A DNA stretch of 64,000 nt from the NCBI GenBank assembly GCA_041398225.1, contig JAWKVD010000004.1, positions 186,001 to 250,000 of the forward strand, given 5' to 3'. Under the pieces are notes generated by a model. That model was not told where the DNA came from, ran no database searches, and was given only the letters and a program-made list of their open reading frames with translations. Both the position numbers and the translations under genes were made by a program. Every line of letters starts with the position of its first letter. Within the stretch, counting starts at the first letter, position 1. The DNA is from JAWKVD01 sp041398225 (GTDB lineage: Bacteria > Pseudomonadota > Alphaproteobacteria > Caulobacterales > Hyphomonadaceae). Shown here piece by piece: positions 46,981 to 54,924 of the stretch.

Positions 46981-49707
46981 GTGGCCGGACGGCTCGTTAA
47001 CTGGATTCTTGCTGCAATTGCGATCATCGCCGGCATCGTGCTGGTGACGCTTGGGCTTCCGAAAGAGGAGGCCGGCAACGCCTATATGGTTCTCGGCGGG
47101 GTCGCGCTTGCGGTCGCCGGGATCATGCTGGCGGCGAGCGGCTTGCTCGGCGCCAAGGGCGCCAACTGGGTCGCCGCGGCGATCATGATCATCGCGGGGC
47201 TCAGCCTCGTATTGCCGGGCTTCCAGCTCCTCTCGCTTGGCGGCAGCTGGTATTACGTACTCGCCGGCGCGGCGATCATCGCCAGCGGCGTGCTGCTCGC
47301 GATCTCCAATCCGTGGGGGCCGAAAGTCTACGCCGTCATGCTGGCGATCACCGTGCCGTGGGCGCTGTGGGAATCCGGTCTCGATCTTCTCGCGCTTCTG
47401 CCGCGTCTCGCCGCTTTCATGGTGGCGGGTCTGTGGTTCCTCACGCCGTGGCACGCCGCGGCGATGCGGCGCGACAGCGACGAACGCGGCCGCTCGGGCG
47501 CGACATGGGTCGGCGGCGCCATGGCGCTCGGCCTCGTGGCGCTTCTGGTCGCCTCGTTCCAGGGCTACAGCGTTCAGGAAGGCACCCGCAACGAAGTGGC
47601 CGCCAGCGCAACGCCGGTGACCGACTGGCAGAATTACGGCAACTCGCCGGGCGGCCAGCGCTTCGCCCAGGTCGATCAGATCAACACCGGCACGGTGAAG
47701 GAGCTGAAAGAGGTCTGGCGCTTCCGCACGGGCGTTCCCTACGACTTCAAGAACACGCCGCTGCAGGTGGGCGATCTGCTCTATGTCTGCACCGCCGGCA
47801 GCCAGGTCATCGCGCTCGATGCGACCAGCGGTGAGGAGCAATGGCGCTTCAACCCGCAGACCAAGGTCCCCGGCGCCAAGGACGGCGATCTGTCCGCCGC
47901 CAGCACGTTCGCGCGCACCTGCCGCAGCATCGGCTACTACGTCGCCCCGCCAGACTATGAGGGCGAGTGCAAGCAGCGCATCCTGATCGGCACCACCGAC
48001 GGTCGCCTCACGGCGATCGACGCCAAGGCCGGCCGTCTGTGCCGCAGCTTCGGCTTCGACGGTTATGTGAACCTGCAGTCCGGCCTCGGCCGCAGCCCGC
48101 TGGGCAATTACATGAACACGTCGGGTCCCTTGATCGCGGGCAATGTCGCGGTCGTGGGCGGATGGGTCACCGACAACCAGGAACTCGATAACCCCTCGGG
48201 CGTGGTCCGCGCCTACGACACGCTGACGGGCGACTTCGCCTGGGCGTGGGACATGGGCAAGCCGGACTATCATGGTCTGCCCGACGAGGGCGGGGAGTAC
48301 ACGCGCGGCACGCCGAACGTGTGGTCGCTGATGAGCTACGATCCCGAGCTCAACCTGATCTACGCGCCGACGGGCAACGCTTCGCCGGACTATTTCGGCG
48401 GCCTGCGCCGGGAGTTCGACGAGAAGTACTCGGCCTCGACGGTCGCCATCGACGCGGCCACCGGCGAACTGCGCTGGGTCTACCAGAACACCCACCACGA
48501 CATCTGGGACTATGACGCGCCTTCGCAGCCGGTGCTGGTCGACATCACCAAGGACGGTCAGCGCATTCCCGCCGTGGCTCAGCCCACCAAGCGCGGCGAG
48601 ATCTTCCTGATGGACCGCCGGACCGGCAAGCCGATCTGGCCCGCCACGACCTGTTCGGACGGCGCCGCGGCGACGCCGGAAGGCGAATGCGCGGTTCCGC
48701 AGGGCACGGTGGAGGGCGATTACGTCACCGCCACGCAGCCCTTCTCGGGCCTTCCCACCTTCCGCCCGGACCGCTGGGAGAAGGACATGTGGGGCCTCAC
48801 CCCGTTCGACCAGCTTCACTGCCGGATCGAATACAAGAAGATGCGCTATGAGGGTCACTTCACGCCTCCGATGGCGGGAAGCGGCGGCGGCGGCTTCGGC
48901 GGCGAAACCTCCGGCGGATCGTTCCAGTATCCGGGCAACGCCGGCGGCTTCAACTGGCCCAGCGTGTCGGTCGACGCCGACAACGGCCTGCTGATCGCCC
49001 AGCCCATGCTGATGGGCAACCGCATCTTCATGATCTCGGAGAACGACCGCAACGCGATGATCGCCGAGCGGATGCGTGCGGCCGCGATCGCGCGCGGCGA
49101 GACGCCGCCGCCCGTGGACGAGCACGCCGCCGGCCAGCAGCCGCAACGCGAGGCCGCCGCGGCCTCGACGGGGCAGGGTCCGCTGGCCGCCGACGTCAAG
49201 CGGTACGGCATGACCTCGCCGTTCATGTCGACGTGGAAGATCCCGTTCACCGGAATCGCCACCGACATGCCGTGCTTCGAGCCGCCCTATGGTCGCCTCG
49301 CGGTGATCGACCTCAACACCAACAAGCTGCTTTGGAGCCGCGCGATCGGCAACGCGACGCAGATGGGGCCGTTCGGTCAGGGTCTGCCCATGGTCACCGC
49401 CAATATCGGCACGCCGATCTATGGCGGCACGACCACGACGCGCGGCGGGCTGATCTTCCAGGTCGGCACGATGGACTCGCTGGTGCGCGCCATCGACGTG
49501 CGCACGGGCAAGGTTCTGTGGTCGGCGAAGCTGCCGGGCACGTCCAACTCGACGCCCGTCACCTACATCGCCGAGAAGGACGGCCGCCAGTATCTGGTGG
49601 TGTGCGTGCCCAATCCGGGCTTCGTGTACCCGCGTGACGGGGCGAGCAAGCCCAGCGACGATCAGGGCGGCTATGTCATCGCCTATGCGCTGCCGTCCGC
49701 CGGCTAG
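46981..49707 (+). CDS. gcd: Membrane-bound PQQ-dependent dehydrogenase (glucose/quinate/shikimate family)
   Basis: A 908-residue protein. The first 170 residues hold about five transmembrane helices (VNWILAAIAIIAGIVLVTLG and later ones), which bind ubiquinone. The rest is a periplasmic eight-bladed PQQ propeller with repeats such as ATSGEEQWRFNPQTK and ATGELRWVYQNTHHDIWDYD. An Ala/Gln-rich insert near residues 715-735 makes it longer than E. coli glucose dehydrogenase. It oxidises an aldose or cyclic polyol and feeds the respiratory chain. GTG 46981 has GGAGG six bases upstream; the in-frame ATG at 46915 lacks one. The symbol is by family; substrate is unproven. Confidence 0.9.
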   Translation: MAGRLVNWILAAIAIIAGIVLVTLGLPKEEAGNAYMVLGGVALAVAGIMLAASGLLGAKGANWVAAAIMIIAGLSLVLPGFQLLSLGGSWYYVLAGAAIIASGVLLAISNPWGPKVYAVMLAITVPWALWESGLDLLALLPRLAAFMVAGLWFLTPWHAAAMRRDSDERGRSGATWVGGAMALGLVALLVASFQGYSVQEGTRNEVAASATPVTDWQNYGNSPGGQRFAQVDQINTGTVKELKEVWRFRTGVPYDFKNTPLQVGDLLYVCTAGSQVIALDATSGEEQWRFNPQTKVPGAKDGDLSAASTFARTCRSIGYYVAPPDYEGECKQRILIGTTDGRLTAIDAKAGRLCRSFGFDGYVNLQSGLGRSPLGNYMNTSGPLIAGNVAVVGGWVTDNQELDNPSGVVRAYDTLTGDFAWAWDMGKPDYHGLPDEGGEYTRGTPNVWSLMSYDPELNLIYAPTGNASPDYFGGLRREFDEKYSASTVAIDAATGELRWVYQNTHHDIWDYDAPSQPVLVDITKDGQRIPAVAQPTKRGEIFLMDRRTGKPIWPATTCSDGAAATPEGECAVPQGTVEGDYVTATQPFSGLPTFRPDRWEKDMWGLTPFDQLHCRIEYKKMRYEGHFTPPMAGSGGGGFGGETSGGSFQYPGNAGGFNWPSVSVDADNGLLIAQPMLMGNRIFMISENDRNAMIAERMRAAAIARGETPPPVDEHAAGQQPQREAAAASTGQGPLAADVKRYGMTSPFMSTWKIPFTGIATDMPCFEPPYGRLAVIDLNTNKLLWSRAIGNATQMGPFGQGLPMVTANIGTPIYGGTTTTRGGLIFQVGTMDSLVRAIDVRTGKVLWSAKLPGTSNSTPVTYIAEKDGRQYLVVCVPNPGFVYPRDGASKPSDDQGGYVIAYALPSAG

Positions 49708-49730
49708 CGCATAGCGCACCTCTGAAACGG

Positions 49731-49763
49731 AAAGGGCCCGGAAGCGACGCTTCCGGGCCCTTT
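49731..49763. terminator. Strong bidirectional hairpin terminator
   Basis: AAAGGGCCCGGAAG and CTTCCGGGCCCTTT form a 14-bp perfect stem around a CGACG loop, followed by further T on the plus strand. It stands between gcd (plus) and rpmG (minus), 24 bases after the gcd stop, and can serve both. Confidence 0.92.
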
Positions 49764-49836
49764 TCAATTTCGTCTTCGACGATCGGTGTTGGGCGCGATC
49801 AGGGTCAGGCCGGGCCTGAACCGGGCAGGCCGAAGC

Positions 49837-50004
49837 CTACTTGATCTTGCCTTCCTTGAACTCGACGTGCTTGCGCGCGATCGGATCGTATTTCTTGAAC
49901 ACGAGCTTCTCGGTCTTGGTGCGCGGGTTCTTCTTGGTCACATAGAAGAAGCCGGTGTCGGCCGTGGAGTTCAGGCGAATCTTGATGGTGGTGGGCTTGG
50001 CCAT
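49837..50004 (-). CDS. rpmG: 50S ribosomal protein L33
   Basis: A 55-residue basic protein read directly from the minus strand. It starts [20 protein letters not shown], continues with [20 protein letters not shown], and ends [10 protein letters not shown]. This is the cysteine-free L33 form, lacking the CxxC zinc pairs. Length and sequence are those of alphaproteobacterial L33. Monocistronic. Confidence 0.97.
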   Translation of the reverse strand: MAKPTTIKIRLNSTADTGFFYVTKKNPRTKTEKLVFKKYDPIARKHVEFKEGKIK

Positions 50005-50140
50005 GGCGGTCGTCCCGAAGCGGGGGTGAAATCTCGAAAGCGCGCTTAAACACGATCGGGGGGCGCCAAGTCAAGGGCGCGGCGCGTTCTTGCCGTAACT
50101 TCCTGACGAATCTAGCATATTTCGCGAAGGGGCGGATTGG

Positions 50141-51436
50141 ATGCGGGTTCTCGTCATCGGCGGATACGGTCTGATCGGGGCCGCGGTCGTGCAGGCGCTG
50201 TGCGCCGCCGGCCGCGAGGTCACCGGCTTTGGCCGCAACCCCGACCATGGCCGCCGCATCGCGCCGCAGGCCGGCTGGGTGGGCGGCGATCTCGCCCGCT
50301 TCCGCTCCGCCGCCGACTGGGCGCCGGTCGTGGCCGGGTTCGACGCCGTGGTGAACGCCTCCGGCGCGCTGCAGGACGGCGCCCGCGACGACCTCCGGGC
50401 GGTGCAGACCCGCGCCATCGCCGCGCTGGTCGCCGCCTGCGAGACGGCGGGGGTCTCCCGCTTCGTGCAGATTTCCGCGCCGGGCGCTGAAGCAGACGCC
50501 GACACCGCCTTCCTGCGCACCAAGGCCGCCGCCGACGAAGCCCTGCGCGCCTCGTCCCTGTCGTGGACCATCCTCAAGCCCGGCCTCGTGGTCGGGCCGG
50601 GCGCCTATGGCGGCACGGCGCTGCTGCGGATGCTGGCGGCGTTCCCGGCGATCCAGCCGCTCACGCTGGCCGAGGCGAACGTGCAGACGGTCGCTCTGGA
50701 GGATGTCGCGCGCGCCGTGTGCGCCTGTCTGGCCGACGAGATCCCGCCGCGCGCCGATTATGGTCTGGTCGAGCCCTCCGTGCGCAGCCTCGAAGAGATC
50801 ACGCTGGCGGTTCGGCGCTGGGCGGGTTGGCCGCGTCCGCGCGCCGTGTGGCGGCTGCCGGGGTGGGCCGGCGCGGCCGTCGCCCGGCTCGCCGATCTCG
50901 CCGGCTGGCTTGGCTGGCGTTCGCCGCTGCGCACCACGGCGCTGCGCTCGCTGCGGGCGGGCGTCACCGGCGACGACGCCGCGTGGCGCCAGGCGGGCGG
51001 CTTTCCGCTCAAGACGCTGGAACAGACGCTGGCCGCCATGCCCTCAACCCTGCAGGAGCGGATCTATGGCCGCGCCGCGCTGGTGTTTCCGCTGCTGGTG
51101 CTCACCCTGTCCGCGTTCTGGATCGCCAGCGGCGTGATCGGCCTTGTCCGTCTCGACGCGGCCGCGGACGTTCTGGACGGCGCGATCGAGCCGGGCGCGG
51201 CGCGCGCGCTCGCCCTCGGCGGCGGCGTTATCGACATCGCCATCGGCGCGGCGCTGCTGTGGCGCAGGTGGACGCGCGGCGCGGCGTGGGGCGCGGTGCT
51301 GGTCTCTTTGGGTTACCTTGTTGCGGGCACGTGGATCACGCCGCATCTGTGGGCCGATCCGCTGGGGCCTCTGGTGAAGATCTTCCCCGCGATGGCGCTC
51401 GCGCTTGCGGTCGCCGCCCTCAACGAGGAACGATGA
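50141..51436 (+). CDS. NAD(P)-binding SDR-type protein fused to DoxX-like domain
   Basis: A 431-residue two-part protein. Residues 1-290 are an atypical short-chain dehydrogenase-like domain beginning MRVLVIGGYGLIGAAVVQAL, with SRFVQISAPGAEADAD and LSWTILKPGLVVGPGAYGG, as in NmrA/complex I 39-kDa-like proteins. The last 120 residues hold four hydrophobic segments of DoxX-like type (FPLLVLTLSAFWIASGVIGLV onward). The domain pair is known in proteobacteria, but its function is not established. AAGGGG precedes the ATG. The DUF2269 gene follows by 27 bp and is probably cotranscribed. Confidence 0.82.
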   Translation: MRVLVIGGYGLIGAAVVQALCAAGREVTGFGRNPDHGRRIAPQAGWVGGDLARFRSAADWAPVVAGFDAVVNASGALQDGARDDLRAVQTRAIAALVAACETAGVSRFVQISAPGAEADADTAFLRTKAAADEALRASSLSWTILKPGLVVGPGAYGGTALLRMLAAFPAIQPLTLAEANVQTVALEDVARAVCACLADEIPPRADYGLVEPSVRSLEEITLAVRRWAGWPRPRAVWRLPGWAGAAVARLADLAGWLGWRSPLRTTALRSLRAGVTGDDAAWRQAGGFPLKTLEQTLAAMPSTLQERIYGRAALVFPLLVLTLSAFWIASGVIGLVRLDAAADVLDGAIEPGAARALALGGGVIDIAIGAALLWRRWTRGAAWGAVLVSLGYLVAGTWITPHLWADPLGPLVKIFPAMALALAVAALNEER

Positions 51437-51463
51437 GCCAGCCAGCATGAGCGGGGACGATTG

Positions 51464-51934
51464 ATGGAGTGGGCGTATCTTCTTCGCTGGGCGCATATCA
51501 TCGGCGCGTGCGTCCTGCTTGGCACGGGCGCGGGCATCGCCTTCTTCATGGTCATGGCGCAGCGCACGAAGGATGCGCGTCTCATCGCGCACGTCGCCGA
51601 CACGGTGGTGATCGCGGACTGGCTGTTCACCGCCTCCGCCGTCGTGGTGCAACCGATCACCGGCGCGCTTCTGGCGACGGCCATCGGCTGGCCGCTCACC
51701 GAGCCGTGGATTCTCGTTTCGCTGGGCCTTTATGTCTTCACCGGCGCGTGGTGGCTGCCGGTGGTGTGGATCCAGCACAAGCTGCGCGATCTCGCGCGCG
51801 AGGCGGCGGCGGGCGACGGCGTTCTGCCCGAGCGCTATCACCGGCTTTATCGCTGGTGGTTCATCTCCGGCTTTCCCGCTTTCGCGGCTGTTCTCGCGAT
51901 TCTCTGGCTGATGGTCGAGCGGCCGTCCTTCTAG
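51464..51934 (+). CDS. DUF2269 family membrane protein
   Basis: A 156-residue protein with four transmembrane segments. It begins MEWAYLLRWAHIIGACVLLGTGAGIAFFM, continues with VVVQPITGALLATAIG, and shows ILVSLGLYVFTGAWWLPVVWIQ and a last helix near the end. DUF2269 proteins are predicted integral membrane proteins with conserved histidine and may bind heme, though this is not shown. A TTG directly before the ATG is a possible start. It shares a transcript with the SDR-DoxX gene. Confidence 0.85.
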   Translation: MEWAYLLRWAHIIGACVLLGTGAGIAFFMVMAQRTKDARLIAHVADTVVIADWLFTASAVVVQPITGALLATAIGWPLTEPWILVSLGLYVFTGAWWLPVVWIQHKLRDLAREAAAGDGVLPERYHRLYRWWFISGFPAFAAVLAILWLMVERPSF

Positions 51935-51992
51935 ACGCGACTTGCACGCAACCGCCGCCGCTGCGCTTTACACGGGCGGATCGCTCCCCTAA

Positions 51993-52146
51993 GAGACCCC
52001 TGTTTTCGGGGAGTAGCCGTTCGCGACCCCAGCGAAGTCTGCGTCAACACACTTGATCCTCCGGGATCATGGCGCAGTCGACGGAGCGCAGCTCCGGATT
52101 GGCGAGACCGACGACGCAGACCCTCGGCATGGGCCGCGGGGGTCAT
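51993..52146 (+). ncRNA. yybP-ykoY manganese riboswitch
   Basis: The leader of the GDT1 gene carries the conserved blocks of the yybP-ykoY element: GGGGAGTAGCC (52008-52018), GTCAACACACTTG (from about 52043) and ACGCAGACC (52114-52122). GACCCC at 51995-52000 can pair with GGGGTC at 52139-52144 to close the outer helix. This class senses Mn2+ through the two purine-rich loops and switches on Mn exporters. The downstream gene is a TMEM165/GDT1 homologue, the expected target. About 36 bases separate it from the start codon, so control may be by translation or termination. Confidence 0.9.
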
Positions 52147-52182
52147 GTGTCGTCGTGTCAGCAACGGCCCCCGGACAGTCTC

Positions 52183-52755
52183 ATGCTTGAAGCCTTCGGC
52201 GTCTCGACCGGAATCGTCGCCATCGCCGAGATCGGCGACAAAACCCAGCTTCTCGCCATCGTGCTGGCGGCGAAGTTCCGCAAGCCGGTTCCGATCATAC
52301 TGGGCATTCTGGCCGCGACGCTTCTCAACCATGCGATGGCGGCGACGCTGGGCTATTTCATCGCCAGCTTCCTGTCGGGGTCGACCTTCCAGCTTGTGGT
52401 CGGCGCGGCCTTCATCGTCATGGCCGGCTGGGCGCTCATTCCCGACAAGGAGGACGATGGCGCGGCCAACGCCACGCATGGCGGCGTGTTCCTCACCACG
52501 CTGATCGCCTTCTTCCTGGTCGAGATCGGCGACAAGACACAGATCGCGACATCGCTGCTGGCGGCGCGTTTCGACAATATCGCGGTGGTCACCGCCGGCA
52601 CCACGCTGGGCATGATGCTGGCCAATGTTCCGGCCGTACTGCTTGGCGAGCGGGTCACGCGCATCGTGCCGCTCAACTATGTGCGCATCGGCGCGGCCGT
52701 GCTGTTCGCCCTCATCGGGGTGTGGGTGGTGCTCTCCGCGCTTCAGATCGTCTGA
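52183..52755 (+). CDS. TMEM165/GDT1 (UPF0016) family Mn2+ exporter
   Basis: A 190-residue membrane protein with two homologous halves of three helices. Each half carries the E-hydrophobic-G-D-K-T/S motif: AEIGDKTQLLAIVLAAKF and VEIGDKTQIATSLLAARF. These acidic motifs form the cation site. Bacterial relatives export manganese, and the yybP-ykoY leader supports that. The start ATG 52183 gives MLEAFGVSTG, the usual start. Likely monocistronic; an arsR operon follows by about 50 bp. Confidence 0.93.
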   Translation: MLEAFGVSTGIVAIAEIGDKTQLLAIVLAAKFRKPVPIILGILAATLLNHAMAATLGYFIASFLSGSTFQLVVGAAFIVMAGWALIPDKEDDGAANATHGGVFLTTLIAFFLVEIGDKTQIATSLLAARFDNIAVVTAGTTLGMMLANVPAVLLGERVTRIVPLNYVRIGAAVLFALIGVWVVLSALQIV

Positions 52756-52792
52756 GGCGCGGCCGGCCCCATTGACCGGACCACATAATTCT

Positions 52793-52808
52793 ATATTTCA
52801 CGAAATAT
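52793..52808. promoter_or_regulatory. Inverted repeat, likely ArsR operator
   Basis: ATATTTC-AC-GAAATAT is a 7-bp perfect inverted repeat with a two-base centre in an AT-rich patch. It reaches into the arsR start codon at 52807, so a bound repressor would block either the promoter or a transcript with a very short leader. Confidence 0.65.
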
Positions 52809-53169
52809 GGAAACGAGTGACGCCATCGGGGTTCTGTCCGCGCTCGCTCAGGAGGGCAGGCTGGCGGCGTTCCGCTTTCTCGTGCGGGCCGGTCCCGAAG
52901 GCGCGCCGGCAGGCGACATCGCGCGCGCGCTCGATGTCGCGCCCAACACGCTCTCGGCCCAACTCTCCCTGCTCGCCAACGCCGGACTGATCGGAAGCCG
53001 CCGGGACGGGCGCTCGATCATCTACGCGGCGAACTACGACGCGATCGGGGCGCTGATCGTCTACCTCATGGAGGATTGCTGCGGCGGCAAACCCGAAATC
53101 TGCGCGCCGGTTCTGGCGGCGGCGCGTTGCGCGCCGGCGTCCACGCGCGCCCGGCGCGGGCGCGGCTGA
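52807..53169 (+). CDS. arsR: ArsR family arsenic-responsive repressor
   Basis: A 120-residue winged-helix repressor. It has ALAQEGRLAAFRFLVRAGPEG, then the recognition helix region ALDVAPNTLSAQLSLLANAGLI, and the wing GRSIIYAANYD. The C-terminal DCCGGKPEIC supplies a vicinal cysteine pair and a third cysteine. This is like the As(III) site of the C-terminal-sensor type of ArsR rather than the helix-4 type. Arsenite binding would release the operator at 52793-52808. The stop overlaps the acr3 start as TGATG. First gene of arsR-acr3-arsC. Confidence 0.93.
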   Translation: METSDAIGVLSALAQEGRLAAFRFLVRAGPEGAPAGDIARALDVAPNTLSAQLSLLANAGLIGSRRDGRSIIYAANYDAIGALIVYLMEDCCGGKPEICAPVLAAARCAPASTRARRGRG

Positions 53170-54242
53170 TGTCGCTGTTCGAGAGATATCTCACCCTCTG
53201 GGTGATCCTCGCCATCGCCGCCGGCGTCGCGCTCGGCCAGCTTTTCCCCGCCGCGTTTCAGACCATCGCGGCGATGCAGACGGCGAGCGTCAACCTTCCG
53301 GTCGCGCTTCTGATCTGGGCGATGATCATCCCGATGCTGGTGAAGATCGACTTTCGCGCGCTTGGCGGCGTCGCGGCGCACTGGCGGGGGATCGGCGTAA
53401 CGCTGTTCGCCAACTGGGCCGTGAAACCGTTTTCGATGGCGCTGCTCGGCTGGCTGTTCATCGGATGGCTGTTTCGTCCATTGCTCCCGCAAACGCAGAT
53501 CGAGTCCTACATCGCCGGTCTCATCCTTCTGGGCGCGGCGCCGTGCACGGCGATGGTGTTCGTCTGGAGCAATCTGACCCGGGGCGATGCGCCGTTCACC
53601 CTCAGCCAGGTCGCCCTCAACGACGCGATCATGGTGGCGCTCTTCGCGCCCATCGTCGGAATGCTGCTGGGCCTGTCCGCCATTGTCGTTCCATGGAACA
53701 CGCTGCTGCTTTCGGTCGGCCTCTACATCGTCGCGCCGGTGATCCTGTCCCAGCTCCTGCGTGCGCTTCTGGTCCGGGGCGATGGCGGCGGTCTGGCGCG
53801 TTTTCTGGGGGCCGTTCAACCCCTGTCGATGGCGGCGCTGCTGGCGACGGTGGTTCTGCTGTTCGCGTTTCAGGGCGAGCAGATTCTCACCCAGCCGCTG
53901 GTCATCGCCTTGCTGGCCGTGCCGATCTTCATCCAGACCTGTTTCATTTTCGCGATGGCCTATGTCCTCAACCGAACGGTGGGCGAGGCGCACTGCATCG
54001 CCGGGCCGTCGGCGCTGATCGGCGCCAGCAACTTCTTCGAACTGGCGGTGGCGGCGGCGATCAGCCTGTTCGGTCTTCAGTCCGGCGCGGCGCTCGCCAC
54101 CGTGGTCGGGGTGCTGATCGAAGTTCCGGTCATGCTGATGCTGGTCGCCGTCGTGAACCGCTCCCGTGGGTGGTATGAAGCGGGGCGAGCGGTGTCCGCC
54201 CGCGCGGCCGCAAACATCCCAGATCCGAAGGCGTCGCCGTGA
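53169..54242 (+). CDS. acr3: ACR3-type arsenite efflux permease
   Basis: A 357-residue permease with ten hydrophobic segments. It starts FERYLTLWVILAIAAGVALGQLFP, the normal ACR3 opening. The essential cysteine is in LLGAAPCTAMVFVWSNLT, and GPSALIGASNFFELAVAAAI is the other conserved block. Exports As(OH)3 using proton motive force. Distinct from ArsB. Coupled to arsR upstream and overlapped by arsC in GTGA. Confidence 0.95.
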   Translation: MSLFERYLTLWVILAIAAGVALGQLFPAAFQTIAAMQTASVNLPVALLIWAMIIPMLVKIDFRALGGVAAHWRGIGVTLFANWAVKPFSMALLGWLFIGWLFRPLLPQTQIESYIAGLILLGAAPCTAMVFVWSNLTRGDAPFTLSQVALNDAIMVALFAPIVGMLLGLSAIVVPWNTLLLSVGLYIVAPVILSQLLRALLVRGDGGGLARFLGAVQPLSMAALLATVVLLFAFQGEQILTQPLVIALLAVPIFIQTCFIFAMAYVLNRTVGEAHCIAGPSALIGASNFFELAVAAAISLFGLQSGAALATVVGVLIEVPVMLMLVAVVNRSRGWYEAGRAVSARAAANIPDPKASP

Positions 54243-54673
54243 GCGGCCCGTTTCCCGTCGTGATCCATCACAATCCAGACTGCGGCACGTCGCGGAACGT
54301 GCTCTCCATCATCGAACGGGCGGGGTATGCGCCCGAGATCATCCTCTATCTCGAAACCGGCTGGACGCGGCCGCAACTTCTCGCGCTCTTCGCTGCTGCC
54401 GGCCTCACGCCGCGTTCGGCGTTGCGCGAGACCAAATCGCCGGCCGCCGAATTGGGTCTGCTGGCGCCCGGCTGTCCGGAAGACGCGATCCTCGCCGCCA
54501 TGGTGGAGCACCCCGTGCTGGTGAACCGGCCGATCGTCGCAACGCCCAAAGGCGTGCTGCTCTGCCGTCCTTCGGAGACCGTTCTCGATCTTCTCGACCG
54601 CTGGCCGCCGGGTCCTCTCGCGAAAGAAGACGGCGCCCTCATCCTCGACGCCGCAGGCCGACGCGTCGGCTAA
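54239..54673 (+). CDS. arsC: Arsenate reductase (glutaredoxin type)
   Basis: A 144-residue thioredoxin-fold reductase turning arsenate into arsenite for ACR3 export. The active site is HHNPDCGTSRN, with the nucleophile Cys and the anion loop, followed by RSALRETKSP and HPVLVNRPIVATPKGV, where the later Arg residues bind the substrate. GTG start overlapped with the acr3 stop. This is the glutathione/glutaredoxin class, in keeping with the host's glutathione-linked genes. Last gene of the operon. Confidence 0.96.
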   Translation: MSGPFPVVIHHNPDCGTSRNVLSIIERAGYAPEIILYLETGWTRPQLLALFAAAGLTPRSALRETKSPAAELGLLAPGCPEDAILAAMVEHPVLVNRPIVATPKGVLLCRPSETVLDLLDRWPPGPLAKEDGALILDAAGRRVG

Positions 54674-54924
54674 CTGGCCGGGGAGCGTTAGCCCTTGTCC
54701 ACCGCCGTCACCCACTGGCCGCCATCCCGGCCAAACATCGCGAGACCCGGGATCGACTTTCAAGGGCGTGCTCCGTGCACCCTCGAGGTTAGAAGTAGCT
54801 GGCGTGTTGCAGACTGTAGGTGCCAACATCCTTGGCAATCGGCGCAATTCAAGCTGGCAGGTTCGACGCGGCAACCGTCTTCTCGATTGTCCGTCGGTAG
54901 GAAGACCGCAGGAATGGGGGTGGA

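Noticed and set aside
46813..49767. Open frame of nearly 1000 codons on the minus strand opposite gcd
   Set aside because: Arg/Asp/His-rich composition without domains; the plus strand encodes a quinoprotein with membrane helices.
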